From positions 186,001-250,000 of IMG/VR virus record IMGVR_UViG_3300042907_001080: DNA of 64,000 nt; one strand, 5' to 3'. The stretch comes from a virus. Shown here in pieces: positions 28,801 through 34,991 of this stretch (positions within the stretch are counted from its first letter, which is position 1; each line of letters opens with the position of its first letter). The notes under the pieces are model-generated. The model did not search any database, was not told where the DNA came from, and worked only from the letters and a program-made list of their open reading frames with translations. The position numbers and the translations under genes were made by a program.

Positions 28801-30292
28801 GTCCTTCACGTATGTCTCGACCTCGGACAGCTTCAACGGTGTTAGTAGTAACATCTCCTGTGAAGTCTGTGCGCAATCCTGCGGTGTAGATCAAGAATCT
28901 AGGAAGATCTACTACGAAATTTGGCAATGAGCTAAATCCCGAACCTTTGTCTGTAATAGTGATACTGGTAATTGCCCCGCCGGTAACCACAGCGGAACCG
29001 AATGCTCCACTACCACCGCCACCGGTAATTCTTACAGAAACTAAACTGTAACCACTTCCACCATTGCTGATAGATACTGACCCCACTTTGTATCTGATAT
29101 TAAAAGTGGCACCAGTTCCTATTGGACCGATCCCTACAGGCGCAGCACTAGTGATGATTGTGGTCGGCACGGCAGTTGCACCCGGTAGCGCAGTATATGT
29201 GCCAGTAGAGACGACTTTAAAAGTAACAATAGCACCGGGAGTAGTTAGGGTAGTCAATACTTCTATTAAACAAGCCCCACCACCCGAAGGCACAGTTCCT
29301 CCAGAGACTTGTAGTATATCACCGGGATAATAATTTGCACCTACAGTATTAATTACAACAGTGTCCACACTCATACGTATGGTGCCAGCAAATCCTATGC
29401 CAGATGTAGGGGATTCTTCAATGGCAGTCAACGAACATTCGGTAGCTCCGTTATTAAAGGTCAGTGTTTTTTCATAAGGCCCAATAATAGCTCGTGATTC
29501 TAAAACCAATTGTTCTGCACGTTTGAGAGCAGCTTCGAGAGTTCTATAAGCATACGCTAGAGCACGACCTTGCAGTTCTTGCGACACACCCGGGCGATCG
29601 TCTTCACCGCTGAGCGCCACATACAAATTCACACTGCTACCAAATGCCGAACTATCAACATACTGTTTTGTAGCTGCGATCAATCCGCCGTAATTTGTGT
29701 CGTCATCTGGTTCTGGACTTCTAGAAAGTATCAGCGGTCCGCTCATACGTCCAAAGCTGGTATCCGTAAGACCTGTAGCAGGATCTATGGCATTGACTCC
29801 GAATCTAGATATTTTAGAATCTGCATAATTCTTATTAACTAATTCGTGACTGTAAATTGGTGCCAACGGGCTAATTGTTGTTCCGGCATCAATTATACGA
29901 TATTGATTACCGCCAGAGCGCATGGACAAATCGCCGCCTAGTTGTGGTGTTGTATCAGCAGCTATTTCGGCAAAATCTGCATTAATTGCAATTTGATTGG
30001 GGTTAGTGGTAAAATCAATGCTGATACCACTGCCTGCAACAAGTTTTTTAAATTGCAGTCCTGACTCTGTGTTATTCACAGTGACTACAGGAGTATTGCC
30101 AGTAACAACATCGTTCTGACCCACGTAGGTAGATGGAGTGTCTTCTAGGCCTGTGAATTGTAATCTTTCGCCGAGCCCTAGTGAGCTGTAAAGTTCTCTA
30201 AAGTTGTCATTAACTTTACGGAATGAATCTCTTATACTGTCGCCGGTGCCGTCGTTGCCAACGGTACCGATATCAATAGTCTTTCTTGCCAT
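22835..30292 (-). CDS. Giant tail fibre/virion protein (2485 aa)
   Basis: The largest gene in the window. Residues 1-40 (IDIGTVGNDGTGDSIRDSF and RKVNDNF) are the anchor segment, followed by a TPVVTVNNTESGLQFKKLVAG segment also hinted at in the 191-aa protein. Around residues 215-560 is a region with Y-V-A-L-S-G-E-D-D-R-P-G-V-S and beta-helix-like strands, typical of marine myovirus fibres. Residues about 590-1300 are mixed helix and strand. Many beta modules follow. The last 115 residues (D-L-A-E-Y-Y-E-G-D...V-G-T-V-L-V-F-G-G...D-T-R-V-A-G-V-V-S) form a conserved fibre end-domain resembling peptidase G2-type C-termini. I see no evidence for cleavage here. Confidence 0.82.
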   Translation of the reverse strand: MARKTIDIGTVGNDGTGDSIRDSFRKVNDNFRELYSSLGLGERLQFTGLEDTPSTYVGQNDVVTGNTPVVTVNNTESGLQFKKLVAGSGISIDFTTNPNQIAINADFAEIAADTTPQLGGDLSMRSGGNQYRIIDAGTTISPLAPIYSHELVNKNYADSKISRFGVNAIDPATGLTDTSFGRMSGPLILSRSPEPDDDTNYGGLIAATKQYVDSSAFGSSVNLYVALSGEDDRPGVSQELQGRALAYAYRTLEAALKRAEQLVLESRAIIGPYEKTLTFNNGATECSLTAIEESPTSGIGFAGTIRMSVDTVVINTVGANYYPGDILQVSGGTVPSGGGACLIEVLTTLTTPGAIVTFKVVSTGTYTALPGATAVPTTIITSAAPVGIGPIGTGATFNIRYKVGSVSISNGGSGYSLVSVRITGGGGSGAFGSAVVTGGAITSITITDKGSGFSSLPNFVVDLPRFLIYTAGLRTDFTGDVTTNTVEAVRGRDIREGLFLRGKTSNALAQIVAHSGQLESGGNEIFDVDILSGNFQIGESITYGDIARNIQISVLVESGEYFENYPLKVPANVSVVGDEFRRVIFRPRPGTSASPWAFNKFRRDPVIDGLDVVTQAYGYHYLQNSTQPVYPKIQNKGGYEAAADLIRLNRQFLQEEIVATIEFRKINNVIPFVSTFNYDKPFYKTSIGILVDDLTFDLDYGEYNRTISAALKYYQSEIGNTVITTQLSEYLAVIDLFEELVQDIITNTAVTSPKQNLFLQTIDPAFQSEVGADGVITDLITAFKDVIDGSGSVNYPKDNEEMDVFLANDTVRWQAISAIGHGGFMGVLDPTGQILSRSPYFQECASFSRSKDRQVFAGGMFTDGFAGNLEFNIDVVVTPTRLQVSDLDRFPQLPASFIVADSVYRINYVRDFVYDKDGSTATFVLDETTPWPFSVFTYNSAACSRDTGLILDGLGRDIVLGTNYWTRQNGLTYRLSQSAVVLTDQRRITLEAIEFVHDSVNDLITAYPTIQETVDQSNTVIADTIERGIVAAPALSFTLPVGLSANVTNAYALLLANRDYEIAELIAYIDAQIAGNLSGFTTATVYVASEVEYQIRQAVDAVIHDLIYGGNVATRTRGLKFYNNLTGAVITDSSLTQAQSATWHAYLNYLLGQIVQDLAPAVSYSAVTRTSGTPASATEAATINTLMTRMSSIIGAANFTAAQAVVAITEPSFVGYTANNIAVRTIIQTNKAALQASAVSYVDFNGNRYELLMPGNRSMLCNDFTQINDLGYGIVVANGGLTEAVSMFTYYCHIAYYSLTGGQIRSVGGSNAHGNYALVAEGADPLEVPTPTTVYEDLNQRVDCYFPSGAYANVAGGLSIFVYNYDYTPLSGSELEVLHGTEIYRYPVTSVTTTDLPVGVARLNLSTGIGSASEGLFAVVANNTKMTMRQLSNTLLTGSLEDVAVRPSTGLKLRETLSNVYRVLSFTNTADSNGPYEILVNPATPTIFRVALTITDIVSNVCTTSGNHKLRIGDRIIPTSTANNFVSGITYYIITQPTYNTFTVSTTPGGGTFTLTNGSGLSIKAVKTHKLLEAYTITFTTTGTLPAPLLVGETYYVLPNNLTETQFSISTQKNGAAVSITTAGSGIHRYNIVGLTLTQTRENYNYIDITVFQPGEFISSTPTGTTCTISIANPAVVTLVGHGFSAGDVVKFTTTGALPTGISIQNRYFVVSTGNPDTFQITDVPGDPAIETSGTQSGVHKVGLVTGRAGDNAFAVIAISTTEISRLSAAKFVYLGEEYVISSYQGPGVTGTVFGRITLNRPLVNAINNLSTSYTIKAAVAVRTSGSLGTLTIRIALTRVTGHDLLEIGTGSYADTNYPKEIYGGSVNPIDDSKETEERDVGRVFYVTTDQFGNFSVGPYFRVDQGTGQVTFSSSIALSNLDGIGFKRGVPVSEFSTDSGFTDNATDTVPTENATRKYIDRRLGISHEGAAVAPAEVIPLGTGGFMSLDGQLGMQANMNLNFNKISNVADPTDPQDAVNLQSLTFTNLQNYAGSNVQAGQVMVFTGVGDIFVNASVTGDLTFDLRTGIDSTLNNIDVQLSAGAVNNAEVNAAAAIEQSKLAMTIATAQAAAPTGSAAVIQAASGLSSFSNADFDVTDGHVTIKANSIQLGDLAQLAPDTLIGNSSVSTANAAAVAFADVVNDGLAIKKSQYSALGFLRRTGATATSDGSYSIVAGSSGSSSSVGASEIIVRDVNGDFGGRTVDVSNIKIDTQLAVDSATTATGGYLRYYGYNSAGGILISEGSLAADDKTSYWNDSHEFKTQNGVSNAPITAVGAITSSSTITCTGIQAQTLTTGGNVVAGTIIGNWSLNPGSRMQATYAADLAEYYEGDREYEVGTVLVFGGDKEVTTGNIKGDTRVAGVVSNNAAFVMYDACPGLKNLVALQGRVPCKVVGKISKGDILITSGIPGVAVAATSDVKVGTVVGKALVAYDSDHIGSIEIAVGRT

Positions 30293-30324
30293 GGTTAGAA
30301 TCCTAGATTGAGCAAATGCTCTAA

Positions 30325-30332
30325 TATTTAGC
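30325..30332 (-). promoter_or_regulatory. T4-type late promoter (GCTAAATA) with 5' leader hairpin
   Basis: Minus-strand GCTAAATA lies 32 nt upstream of the 2485-aa fibre gene. The leader that would follow contains a small perfect hairpin (GAGC-ATTT-GCTC) and an AGGA ribosome-binding site. A stem-loop near the 5' end is a plausible mRNA stabiliser, but that is inference. Confidence 0.5.
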
Positions 30333-30352
30333 CCAAAGTTTTATAAGCCGGA

Positions 30353-30360
30353 TGTAAATA
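30353..30360 (+). promoter_or_regulatory. Late-promoter core 4 nt before a start codon
   Basis: TGTAAATA ends 4 nt before the ATG of the zinc-ribbon gene. If used as a T4-type late -10 element, transcription would start at or next to the A of the ATG, giving a leaderless mRNA. Confidence 0.45.
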
Positions 30361-30364
30361 CTAG

Positions 30365-30652
30365 ATGTTTCTCACAATCAAAACTCAGCAAAATCAATAC
30401 TCTAGACTCAGTAAACACGGAGTCGAACATCAATATAAGAGAAAAAAGACCGTAGCAGTATTGAGATGTGACGCCTGTGATTCAATATTTGAAAGAGATC
30501 TCAAACATATAGATAAGAAACGCCTCAGCAACAATTTCTTTCATTGTTGCGGGTCTTGTGATGCCAAAAGATTTGCTCAACGCAAGGGGATTGAGCAGAA
30601 GCAGATATGGAACATGCCTGCTAGTTTAGACTTACCTGTGTCTAAATTCTAA
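30365..30652 (+). CDS. Zinc-ribbon protein (95 aa)
   Basis: A 95-residue basic protein with two CxxC pairs, C35-D-A-C38 and C61/C62-G-S-C65, separated by about 22 residues. This is the spacing of a small zinc ribbon. The sequence around the second pair (H-C-C-G-S-C-D-A-K-R-F-A-Q-R-K-G) is familiar from uncharacterised marine-myovirus proteins. A DNA- or RNA-binding role is likely from its charge and fold but unproven. It lies alone on the plus strand and overlaps the 3' end of the convergent iscA gene by 11 nt. No ribosome-binding site is visible, in keeping with a leaderless start. Confidence 0.7.
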   Translation: MFLTIKTQQNQYSRLSKHGVEHQYKRKKTVAVLRCDACDSIFERDLKHIDKKRLSNNFFHCCGSCDAKRFAQRKGIEQKQIWNMPASLDLPVSKF

Positions 30653-30968
30653 ATGATTCGCCGCAGCCGCAGCGATCTCGCTCATTGGGATTGATAAAAT
30701 CAAAGCCTTCATTGAGTCCATTGCGGACCCAATCCATGGTCAACCCGTTTAAATAGGCTAGACTTTTGGCATCAACCAGCACAACAAACCCGTCGTGTGC
30801 AAAATTAGTTACTCCTACTTCAGATTCGTAACTGTCCACGTATTCTAACACATAGGCTAGCCCACTGCACCCTGTGGTTCTAACACCTATGCGAATGCCT
30901 ACACCTTTACCTCGGCGTTCTAAATTCTGTTTAATCTTTTTAGCCGCTGTGTCGGTTACGGTAATCAT
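30642..30968 (-). CDS. iscA: Iron-sulfur cluster A-type carrier (IscA/HesB family)
   Basis: A 108-residue HesB-family protein. The three cluster-binding cysteines are present at C34 (T-G-C-S-G-L-A-Y) and C100-G-C102 near the C-terminus, at almost the same positions as in E. coli IscA. A-type carriers receive clusters from scaffold proteins and pass them to target enzymes. IscA/HesB is widespread in marine T4-like phages. Here it overlaps the IscU gene by 29 nt, so scaffold and carrier are produced together. The nine radical SAM proteins later in the window are obvious potential clients. Confidence 0.93.
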   Translation of the reverse strand: MITVTDTAAKKIKQNLERRGKGVGIRIGVRTTGCSGLAYVLEYVDSYESEVGVTNFAHDGFVVLVDAKSLAYLNGLTMDWVRNGLNEGFDFINPNERDRCGCGESFRI

Positions 30969-31326
30969 CTACGGCCGCCTTGATAGCATCTTCTGCAAGG
31001 ATACTACAATGTATCTTTACTGGTGGTAGAGCTAGTTCTTCTGCTATTTCTTTGTTTTTGATTGTTCCGGCTTGGTCGAGGGTTTTGCCTTTGAGCCACT
31101 CTGTGACAAGGCTCGAACTCGCGATAGCCGATCCGCAGCCATACGTTTTAAATTTTGCATCTGTAATAATACCTGTATCATGATCTACCTTTATTTGTAG
31201 TTTCATTACGTCACCGCAAGCAGGAGCACCGACCATACCAGTGCCCACTGTGGGATCATCTTTGGCAAATGATCCTACATTACGTGGGTTTTCGTAATGA
31301 TCAATTACTTTGTCCGAGTACGCCAT
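30940..31326 (-). CDS. iscU: Iron-sulfur cluster scaffold protein IscU
   Basis: A 128-residue IscU with the full ligand set: C37, D39, C64, H106 and C107, plus the chaperone-recognition motif LPPVK at 100-104. These match E. coli IscU closely. The scaffold builds [2Fe-2S] clusters using sulfur from a cysteine desulfurase (IscS), which must come from the host because no desulfurase gene is visible. The ATG follows GGAG. The gene overlaps the SOD gene before it (26 nt) and iscA after it (29 nt). Complete IscU is much less common in phages than IscA, to my knowledge. Confidence 0.94.
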   Translation of the reverse strand: MAYSDKVIDHYENPRNVGSFAKDDPTVGTGMVGAPACGDVMKLQIKVDHDTGIITDAKFKTYGCGSAIASSSLVTEWLKGKTLDQAGTIKNKEIAEELALPPVKIHCSILAEDAIKAAVDDYRNRHSG

Positions 31327-31858
31327 TGATTATTCTCCAGTTTATTATCTTCCATATATTAGACAAATAGCTTTTTTTATCTGCCTGATAGTCCAATGCC
31401 CATGCATGTTCCCACCAATCTACTAATAGCACAATGTCGTTCTTGATTTCGTGATTCACAATGGTTTTGATCTTGCCATCCCGAGCCAAGTATACCCATC
31501 CGCTGCCCTGTATCTTCATGGCTGTTTTTTCAAATTCTTCTTTGAACCGGTCAAAAGTATCAAAGTGTTTTTCTATAAACTGTAAAATAGCATCATAGGG
31601 TCTATTAGATCCTTCTGGTTTTTGTAGTTGACCAAAATAGATACTGTGTAAAAATGCGCCAGCTTCGTTGAAATCGTCATCACCTTCGCCCTTGTTGTAG
31701 CGATCAACATAGGCTTTGTATAATGTTCCGTAGTGATAATCTATGGTTTCTTTGGATTTCACGGGATCGAGATCTTCGCGATCGTATGGCAGTGTCAACT
31801 GTATGAGTTTGTCTTTTTTGCCTTCAACAATGAACTTTTGAATGAAATTGTATGCCAT
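31301..31858 (-). CDS. Iron/manganese superoxide dismutase
   Basis: A 185-residue Fe/Mn-SOD. The metal ligands are H42 (Y-H-Y-G), H71 (A-F-L-H), D147 and H151 (D-W-W-E-H-A). The second-shell position that is Gln in typical Fe-SODs is Gly67 here, and the Gln of Mn-SODs is replaced by His136 (IVNHEI). That combination recalls cambialistic enzymes, so the metal is uncertain. It removes superoxide, which destroys [4Fe-4S] clusters. I start at the ATG at 31858: an upstream Met (31888) would read through the late-promoter core that ends 5 nt before this ATG. It heads the SOD-iscU-iscA operon. Confidence 0.9.
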   Translation of the reverse strand: MAYNFIQKFIVEGKKDKLIQLTLPYDREDLDPVKSKETIDYHYGTLYKAYVDRYNKGEGDDDFNEAGAFLHSIYFGQLQKPEGSNRPYDAILQFIEKHFDTFDRFKEEFEKTAMKIQGSGWVYLARDGKIKTIVNHEIKNDIVLLVDWWEHAWALDYQADKKSYLSNIWKIINWRIINGVLGQSN

Positions 31859-31861
31859 ACA

Positions 31862-31882
31862 TGTATTTACCGCATAAATAAC
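31862..31882. promoter_or_regulatory. Back-to-back divergent late promoters (SOD operon / K-A-P-rich gene)
   Basis: Minus-strand GGTAAATA (core at 31864-31869) faces left and ends 5 nt before the SOD ATG. Plus-strand CATAAATA (core at 31875-31880) faces right toward the gene at 31901, which has a normal leader and an AAGGAG site. Only 5 bp separate the two cores, so polymerases at the two sites should interfere or alternate. Confidence 0.6.
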
Positions 31883-31900
31883 CGACAAGGAGATTTTAAT

Positions 31901-32140
31901 ATGCTAGGATTAATCAAGAAACTTTTTGGCAGTAAGCCAGCCGAACCTGTTGCAGTTCCCTACAAGGTAGAAACTCCACCAGTCGAAGTCGCACAACCTT
32001 CAGTCGAGCCAACAGCAGCAGAAGTTTCTGCTGAAAACAAAGCAGTGGCAGTGGCAAAAGCCAAACGAGCACCAGCGAAAAAAGCGCCTATTAAGAAAGT
32101 AGCAGCGCCGAAGACTCCGCGAAAGCCAAAGGCTCCGTAA
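31901..32140 (+). CDS. Small Lys/Ala/Pro-rich basic protein (79 aa, histone H1-like tail)
   Basis: A 79-residue protein. Residues 1-12 (MLGLIKKLFGSK) form an amphipathic helix, 13-45 a Pro/Glu/Val/Ala-rich linker, and 48-79 a strongly basic Lys-Ala-Pro tail (AKKAPIKK and similar) like histone H1 or chlamydial Hc tails. It probably binds DNA or membranes, but function is not known. The ATG has a good AAGGAG site, and a late-promoter core lies 20 nt upstream. Its last 50 nt overlap the 3' end of the UV endonuclease gene on the opposite strand. Confidence 0.75.
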   Translation: MLGLIKKLFGSKPAEPVAVPYKVETPPVEVAQPSVEPTAAEVSAENKAVAVAKAKRAPAKKAPIKKVAAPKTPRKPKAP

Positions 32141-33161
32141 CTTTTTTATCCTGCTCGTAAAGGGCAAATGAGGCTAAATTCTTGGCCTTGCTTTCACACA
32201 TGATGTCTGCCCACGGCCTATGTGTCAACGCCCACTCATTGACCGCGGTATTCCAATAAAAGCCACTGTGTGCTCTTAGTTTGGCTTTTTTGTAACCTGC
32301 TTCTAGGAGGGACGGAAGATCGGGGCGGATGTGTCTGGGATGGTCAATAAGACAGTCTTCCCGTGAAACACTATAATGTATGACAGGGCGCACACCACGC
32401 CAGCTATCGATAACCCTTTTAACACGATCATCATTTGCTTCAATGTATTCTCCAGTTTTAATCCAGTGATGATGAATGTCTAGCACCAAGGCACAGTCTT
32501 TGACCAATTCAATGCTAGATTCAATACCCCAGGTCATTTCGTCATTTTCAATGGTAAGGCAGTTGCGAGCCTCGGGTGTCATTTTGCTAAGAGCGTCACG
32601 AATACCTTGTGGTCCCAGCTTGCCGGAGATATGCACATTGATCTTGAAGTCTTGGAATGTTTGACCATATCCCATCCATCGAGCCATGTCCACATGATAC
32701 TCGAACTCTTCTATACTGCGTTCTACTATGCCCGGGTTAATAGACGCCAACACGCAAAACTGGCCAGGATGAAAGCTGAGCCTAACATTATTCTTCCTAG
32801 CCACATCACCCACACGGGCAAATCCTCTTTCTGCAAAGGCTCTAACATCGGGCTGCCGCCAAAACCACTTCCAACTAGGCTCAGTGTATACAGGAAGTAT
32901 ATCACTTGAGAGTCGTACCATTCTAAGATCTTCATCTAATGTTCCTACCCTGCTGACTAATTTATAGCAGGCTTCTATGTTTCGTTCCATTAACTCCCAA
33001 AGACGCTGTTCTGCTTCTTGAGGATGTTCACGCAACCACCTAACTGTGGTAGAGCCTGTATTTAAGTCACGATCAACAGCATTGATTTTCATGCCGTTGA
33101 CTTCGGAAGGATCGTTGATCCATTTGCAGGCAAAGCCTAGACGTCTGAGTGTAGTGTTCAT
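32091..33161 (-). CDS. uvsE: UV damage endonuclease UvsE/UvdE
   Basis: A 356-residue TIM-barrel endonuclease that nicks DNA 5' to pyrimidine dimers and other UV lesions. Diagnostic blocks are R-L-G-F-A near the N-terminus, RLSSDILP, SFHPGQFCVLAS, the T-I-E-N-D-E metal site, LDIHHHW and V-I-H-Y-S-V-S. The length suits the bacterial family plus about 50 residues. Repair of UV damage fits a virus of sunlit water. The ATG lies 6 nt after the -10 box of a near-perfect sigma70 promoter and has no ribosome-binding site, so the message is probably leaderless. Confidence 0.93.
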   Translation of the reverse strand: MNTTLRRLGFACKWINDPSEVNGMKINAVDRDLNTGSTTVRWLREHPQEAEQRLWELMERNIEACYKLVSRVGTLDEDLRMVRLSSDILPVYTEPSWKWFWRQPDVRAFAERGFARVGDVARKNNVRLSFHPGQFCVLASINPGIVERSIEEFEYHVDMARWMGYGQTFQDFKINVHISGKLGPQGIRDALSKMTPEARNCLTIENDEMTWGIESSIELVKDCALVLDIHHHWIKTGEYIEANDDRVKRVIDSWRGVRPVIHYSVSREDCLIDHPRHIRPDLPSLLEAGYKKAKLRAHSGFYWNTAVNEWALTHRPWADIMCESKAKNLASFALYEQDKKVTEPLAFAESSALLLS

Positions 33162-33167
33162 ACTATA

Positions 33168-33196
33168 AGTATAACATCATCACTGCCAGTTGTCAA
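33168..33196 (-). promoter_or_regulatory. Sigma70-type promoter of the UV endonuclease gene
   Basis: Minus-strand TTGACA (33191-33196), a 17-nt spacer and TATACT (33168-33173). The -10 box ends 6 nt before the ATG at 33161. The -35 box lies in the last codons of the glycosyltransferase gene. The hexamers and spacing are close to the bacterial consensus, so host RNA polymerase alone should recognise it, giving early expression. Confidence 0.75.
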
Positions 33197-33986
33197 CTAC
33201 AAATTTGTCCTGAACATCCTGTGGATTTGGTTCTCCGTGAAACACAGCTATACTACAATCTGGAGGAGGTCGCACATCGTGTTTCACTGTTTTGAATCGC
33301 CGTCCGCCATGTGCAACAGTGAGTTCATCTCTGCTGCGTATTTCCCATTTGTAACTCATAATCCATTCTTTGGGCCAAAATATCATTCTATCTTTGGCTA
33401 TCTTCCAAATCCAATCTTGATCTCCTTGCAGCCGTTGTGCCTCCGACGGTTTCGATTTGAATTGATCGTATATATGACCTTGTGTGCCGTGTGTCCATGC
33501 CAACACCGAACTGTTGAGATAATTCCAACTGGGGAAAAATTTTCTATTGAAATCATGGATACCTATAAAACTGGTAGGATGATATCCAGTGAGCTTATTC
33601 ATGTTGGCATGTATGACTACATCTAGATCCAGATATAATATTCTTCCCCTGAGAGGTAATGCAGAATCAAACATGTGAACCTTGTGCCACCAACCTCTAG
33701 CATAATTGGCGTTGGGTTGATATATTTTACGAACTCCGGCAATATCATGTTGATCGTCGGTGAGACAGGCAAACTCATAAGGCACTGTGAGATGTCTAGA
33801 CACCATATTACGTAGACGCTCTACATATTCACGACCATATTTGTTACCGAATCTCACACACAGCACAGTGATAGGTTCGTTGAGATCCGAAGGCACTACA
33901 AGATCGGGATATTCTCCACGTGCTGCCATTTTGGCAGCTCGCTTTTCAGCCTTGGCTTGTATGCGTTGTTCTTTTGACAATTCCAT
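33180..33986 (-). CDS. Glycosyltransferase (GT-A fold, DxD)
   Basis: A 268-residue protein with a basic N-terminal tail (1-35) and a GT-A-like domain. It contains the strand V-L-C-V-R-F-G, a YEFACLTDD segment and the metal/nucleotide-sugar motif D120-L-D122 in RILYLDLDVVI. The QGDQDWIWK and AVFHGEPNP blocks are typical of GT8-like and LPS glycosyltransferases. It should transfer a sugar from a nucleotide donor; acceptor unknown. Its start overlaps the 3' end of the kdsA gene by 41 nt, pairing it with Kdo synthesis. Confidence 0.8.
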   Translation of the reverse strand: MELSKEQRIQAKAEKRAAKMAARGEYPDLVVPSDLNEPITVLCVRFGNKYGREYVERLRNMVSRHLTVPYEFACLTDDQHDIAGVRKIYQPNANYARGWWHKVHMFDSALPLRGRILYLDLDVVIHANMNKLTGYHPTSFIGIHDFNRKFFPSWNYLNSSVLAWTHGTQGHIYDQFKSKPSEAQRLQGDQDWIWKIAKDRMIFWPKEWIMSYKWEIRSRDELTVAHGGRRFKTVKHDVRPPPDCSIAVFHGEPNPQDVQDKFVVDNWQ

Positions 33987-34791
33987 CTATGGCTACCAAG
34001 TCTTTTAAAATATCACCCAGGTCGTCTAGTTTGATCATATTTGGACCATCGCTAGGAGCACTATCAGGATCTTCGTGACATTCCATAAAGACAGCTGCCA
34101 CTGAACCTGTGGCTATAGCAGCTCTCGCCAGGTATGGGACCATGGTCCTATCTCCGCCAGATCTTTCTCCCATTCCTCCAGGCTGTTGAACAGAATGTGT
34201 GGCATCAAAGACCACTGGATAGCCAGTGCTTGCCATAATAGGTAGGCTGCGCATATCAACCACAAGATTATTGTATCCATGAGTGTATCCTCTTTCGCAT
34301 AACATAATGCGTTCGTTTCCAGTTGAAGCAATCTTTGATGCGACGTTTTTCATATCGTGGGGAGCAAGAAATTGTCCCTTCTTGACATTTATAGCACAGC
34401 CTGTAGCACCCGCGGCCAACAATAAGTCAGTTTGTCTACATAAAAATGCTGGAATCTGTAGTATGTCAATGCCAGCATCTGCACATTCCTTTGCCTGCCA
34501 GCTTTCATGAATGTCTGTCAAAACAGGCACTCCGAACGTATGTTTAATCGCATTAAGAACATCAAGTCCTTCTTTGATTCCTACACCACGTTTGGTAGAA
34601 ATACTAGAACGATTGGCTTTGTCAAAACTGCTTTTGTATATCAAAGGAATACCTAATAATGCTGTGATAGCAATTAATCTTGCACAAGTATCTTCTGCAT
34701 GATCTTGACTTTCAATTTGGCAAGGTCCAGCAATTAATACGAACGGAAGATTGTTACTAACAGAGAGAGAATTAATATTAAATGTATGCAT
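33946..34791 (-). CDS. kdsA: 3-deoxy-8-phosphooctulonate (KDO-8-P) synthase
   Basis: A full-length KdsA of 281 residues. It condenses phosphoenolpyruvate with arabinose 5-phosphate to make KDO-8-P, the precursor of the Kdo sugar of LPS. Visible blocks are LIAGPCQIES (19-28), SSFDKANRSS, VLTDIHE, IPAFLCRQTDLL, NVKKGQF and DATHSVQQPGG. C24 in AGPC marks the metal-dependent class; E. coli KdsA has Asn there. I start at Met 34791 because the late-promoter core ends 5 nt before it; a Met five codons earlier would lie in the core. It suggests interference with or support of host LPS in a Gram-negative host. Confidence 0.95.
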   Translation of the reverse strand: MHTFNINSLSVSNNLPFVLIAGPCQIESQDHAEDTCARLIAITALLGIPLIYKSSFDKANRSSISTKRGVGIKEGLDVLNAIKHTFGVPVLTDIHESWQAKECADAGIDILQIPAFLCRQTDLLLAAGATGCAINVKKGQFLAPHDMKNVASKIASTGNERIMLCERGYTHGYNNLVVDMRSLPIMASTGYPVVFDATHSVQQPGGMGERSGGDRTMVPYLARAAIATGSVAAVFMECHEDPDSAPSDGPNMIKLDDLGDILKDLVAIDGIVKRTTHTSQG

Positions 34792-34796
34792 ATAAT

Positions 34797-34804
34797 TATT
34801 TACC
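34797..34804 (-). promoter_or_regulatory. Late-promoter core 5 nt before kdsA
   Basis: Minus-strand GGTAAATA overlaps the stop codon of the small membrane protein gene and ends 5 nt before the kdsA ATG. No ribosome-binding site can fit between, so kdsA would be made from a leaderless late mRNA, in addition to any read-through from upstream genes. Confidence 0.55.
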
Positions 34805-34991
34805 AATGCCTAATGGTGTTGGCAACAATAAAGCAACAGGTTATAACGTGAATGACTACCCAAAAAGTTTTTAAGAATAAAACAATTCGAGCTTCACGTA
34901 GAGTGAGGATAGGCACATCTGGCCTATCCTCATCAGTTTGTCCCATTCTGTGCCCGGTTGCCCGAGCCCATATTTTTTCAAAACTATTCAT
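34800..34991 (-). CDS. Small membrane protein (63 aa), conserved in marine myoviruses
   Basis: A 63-residue protein: a hydrophilic N-terminus (MNSFEKIWARATGHRMG and DEDRPDVP) followed by one clear transmembrane helix at about 34-60 (VLFLKTFWVVIHVITCCFIV). I recognise the EKIWARATG...MGQTDEDRPDVP pattern from marine T4-like phages, where its function is unknown. Its ATG overlaps the stop of the queD gene as ATGA. Confidence 0.75.
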   Translation of the reverse strand: MNSFEKIWARATGHRMGQTDEDRPDVPILTLREARIVLFLKTFWVVIHVITCCFIVANTIRHW

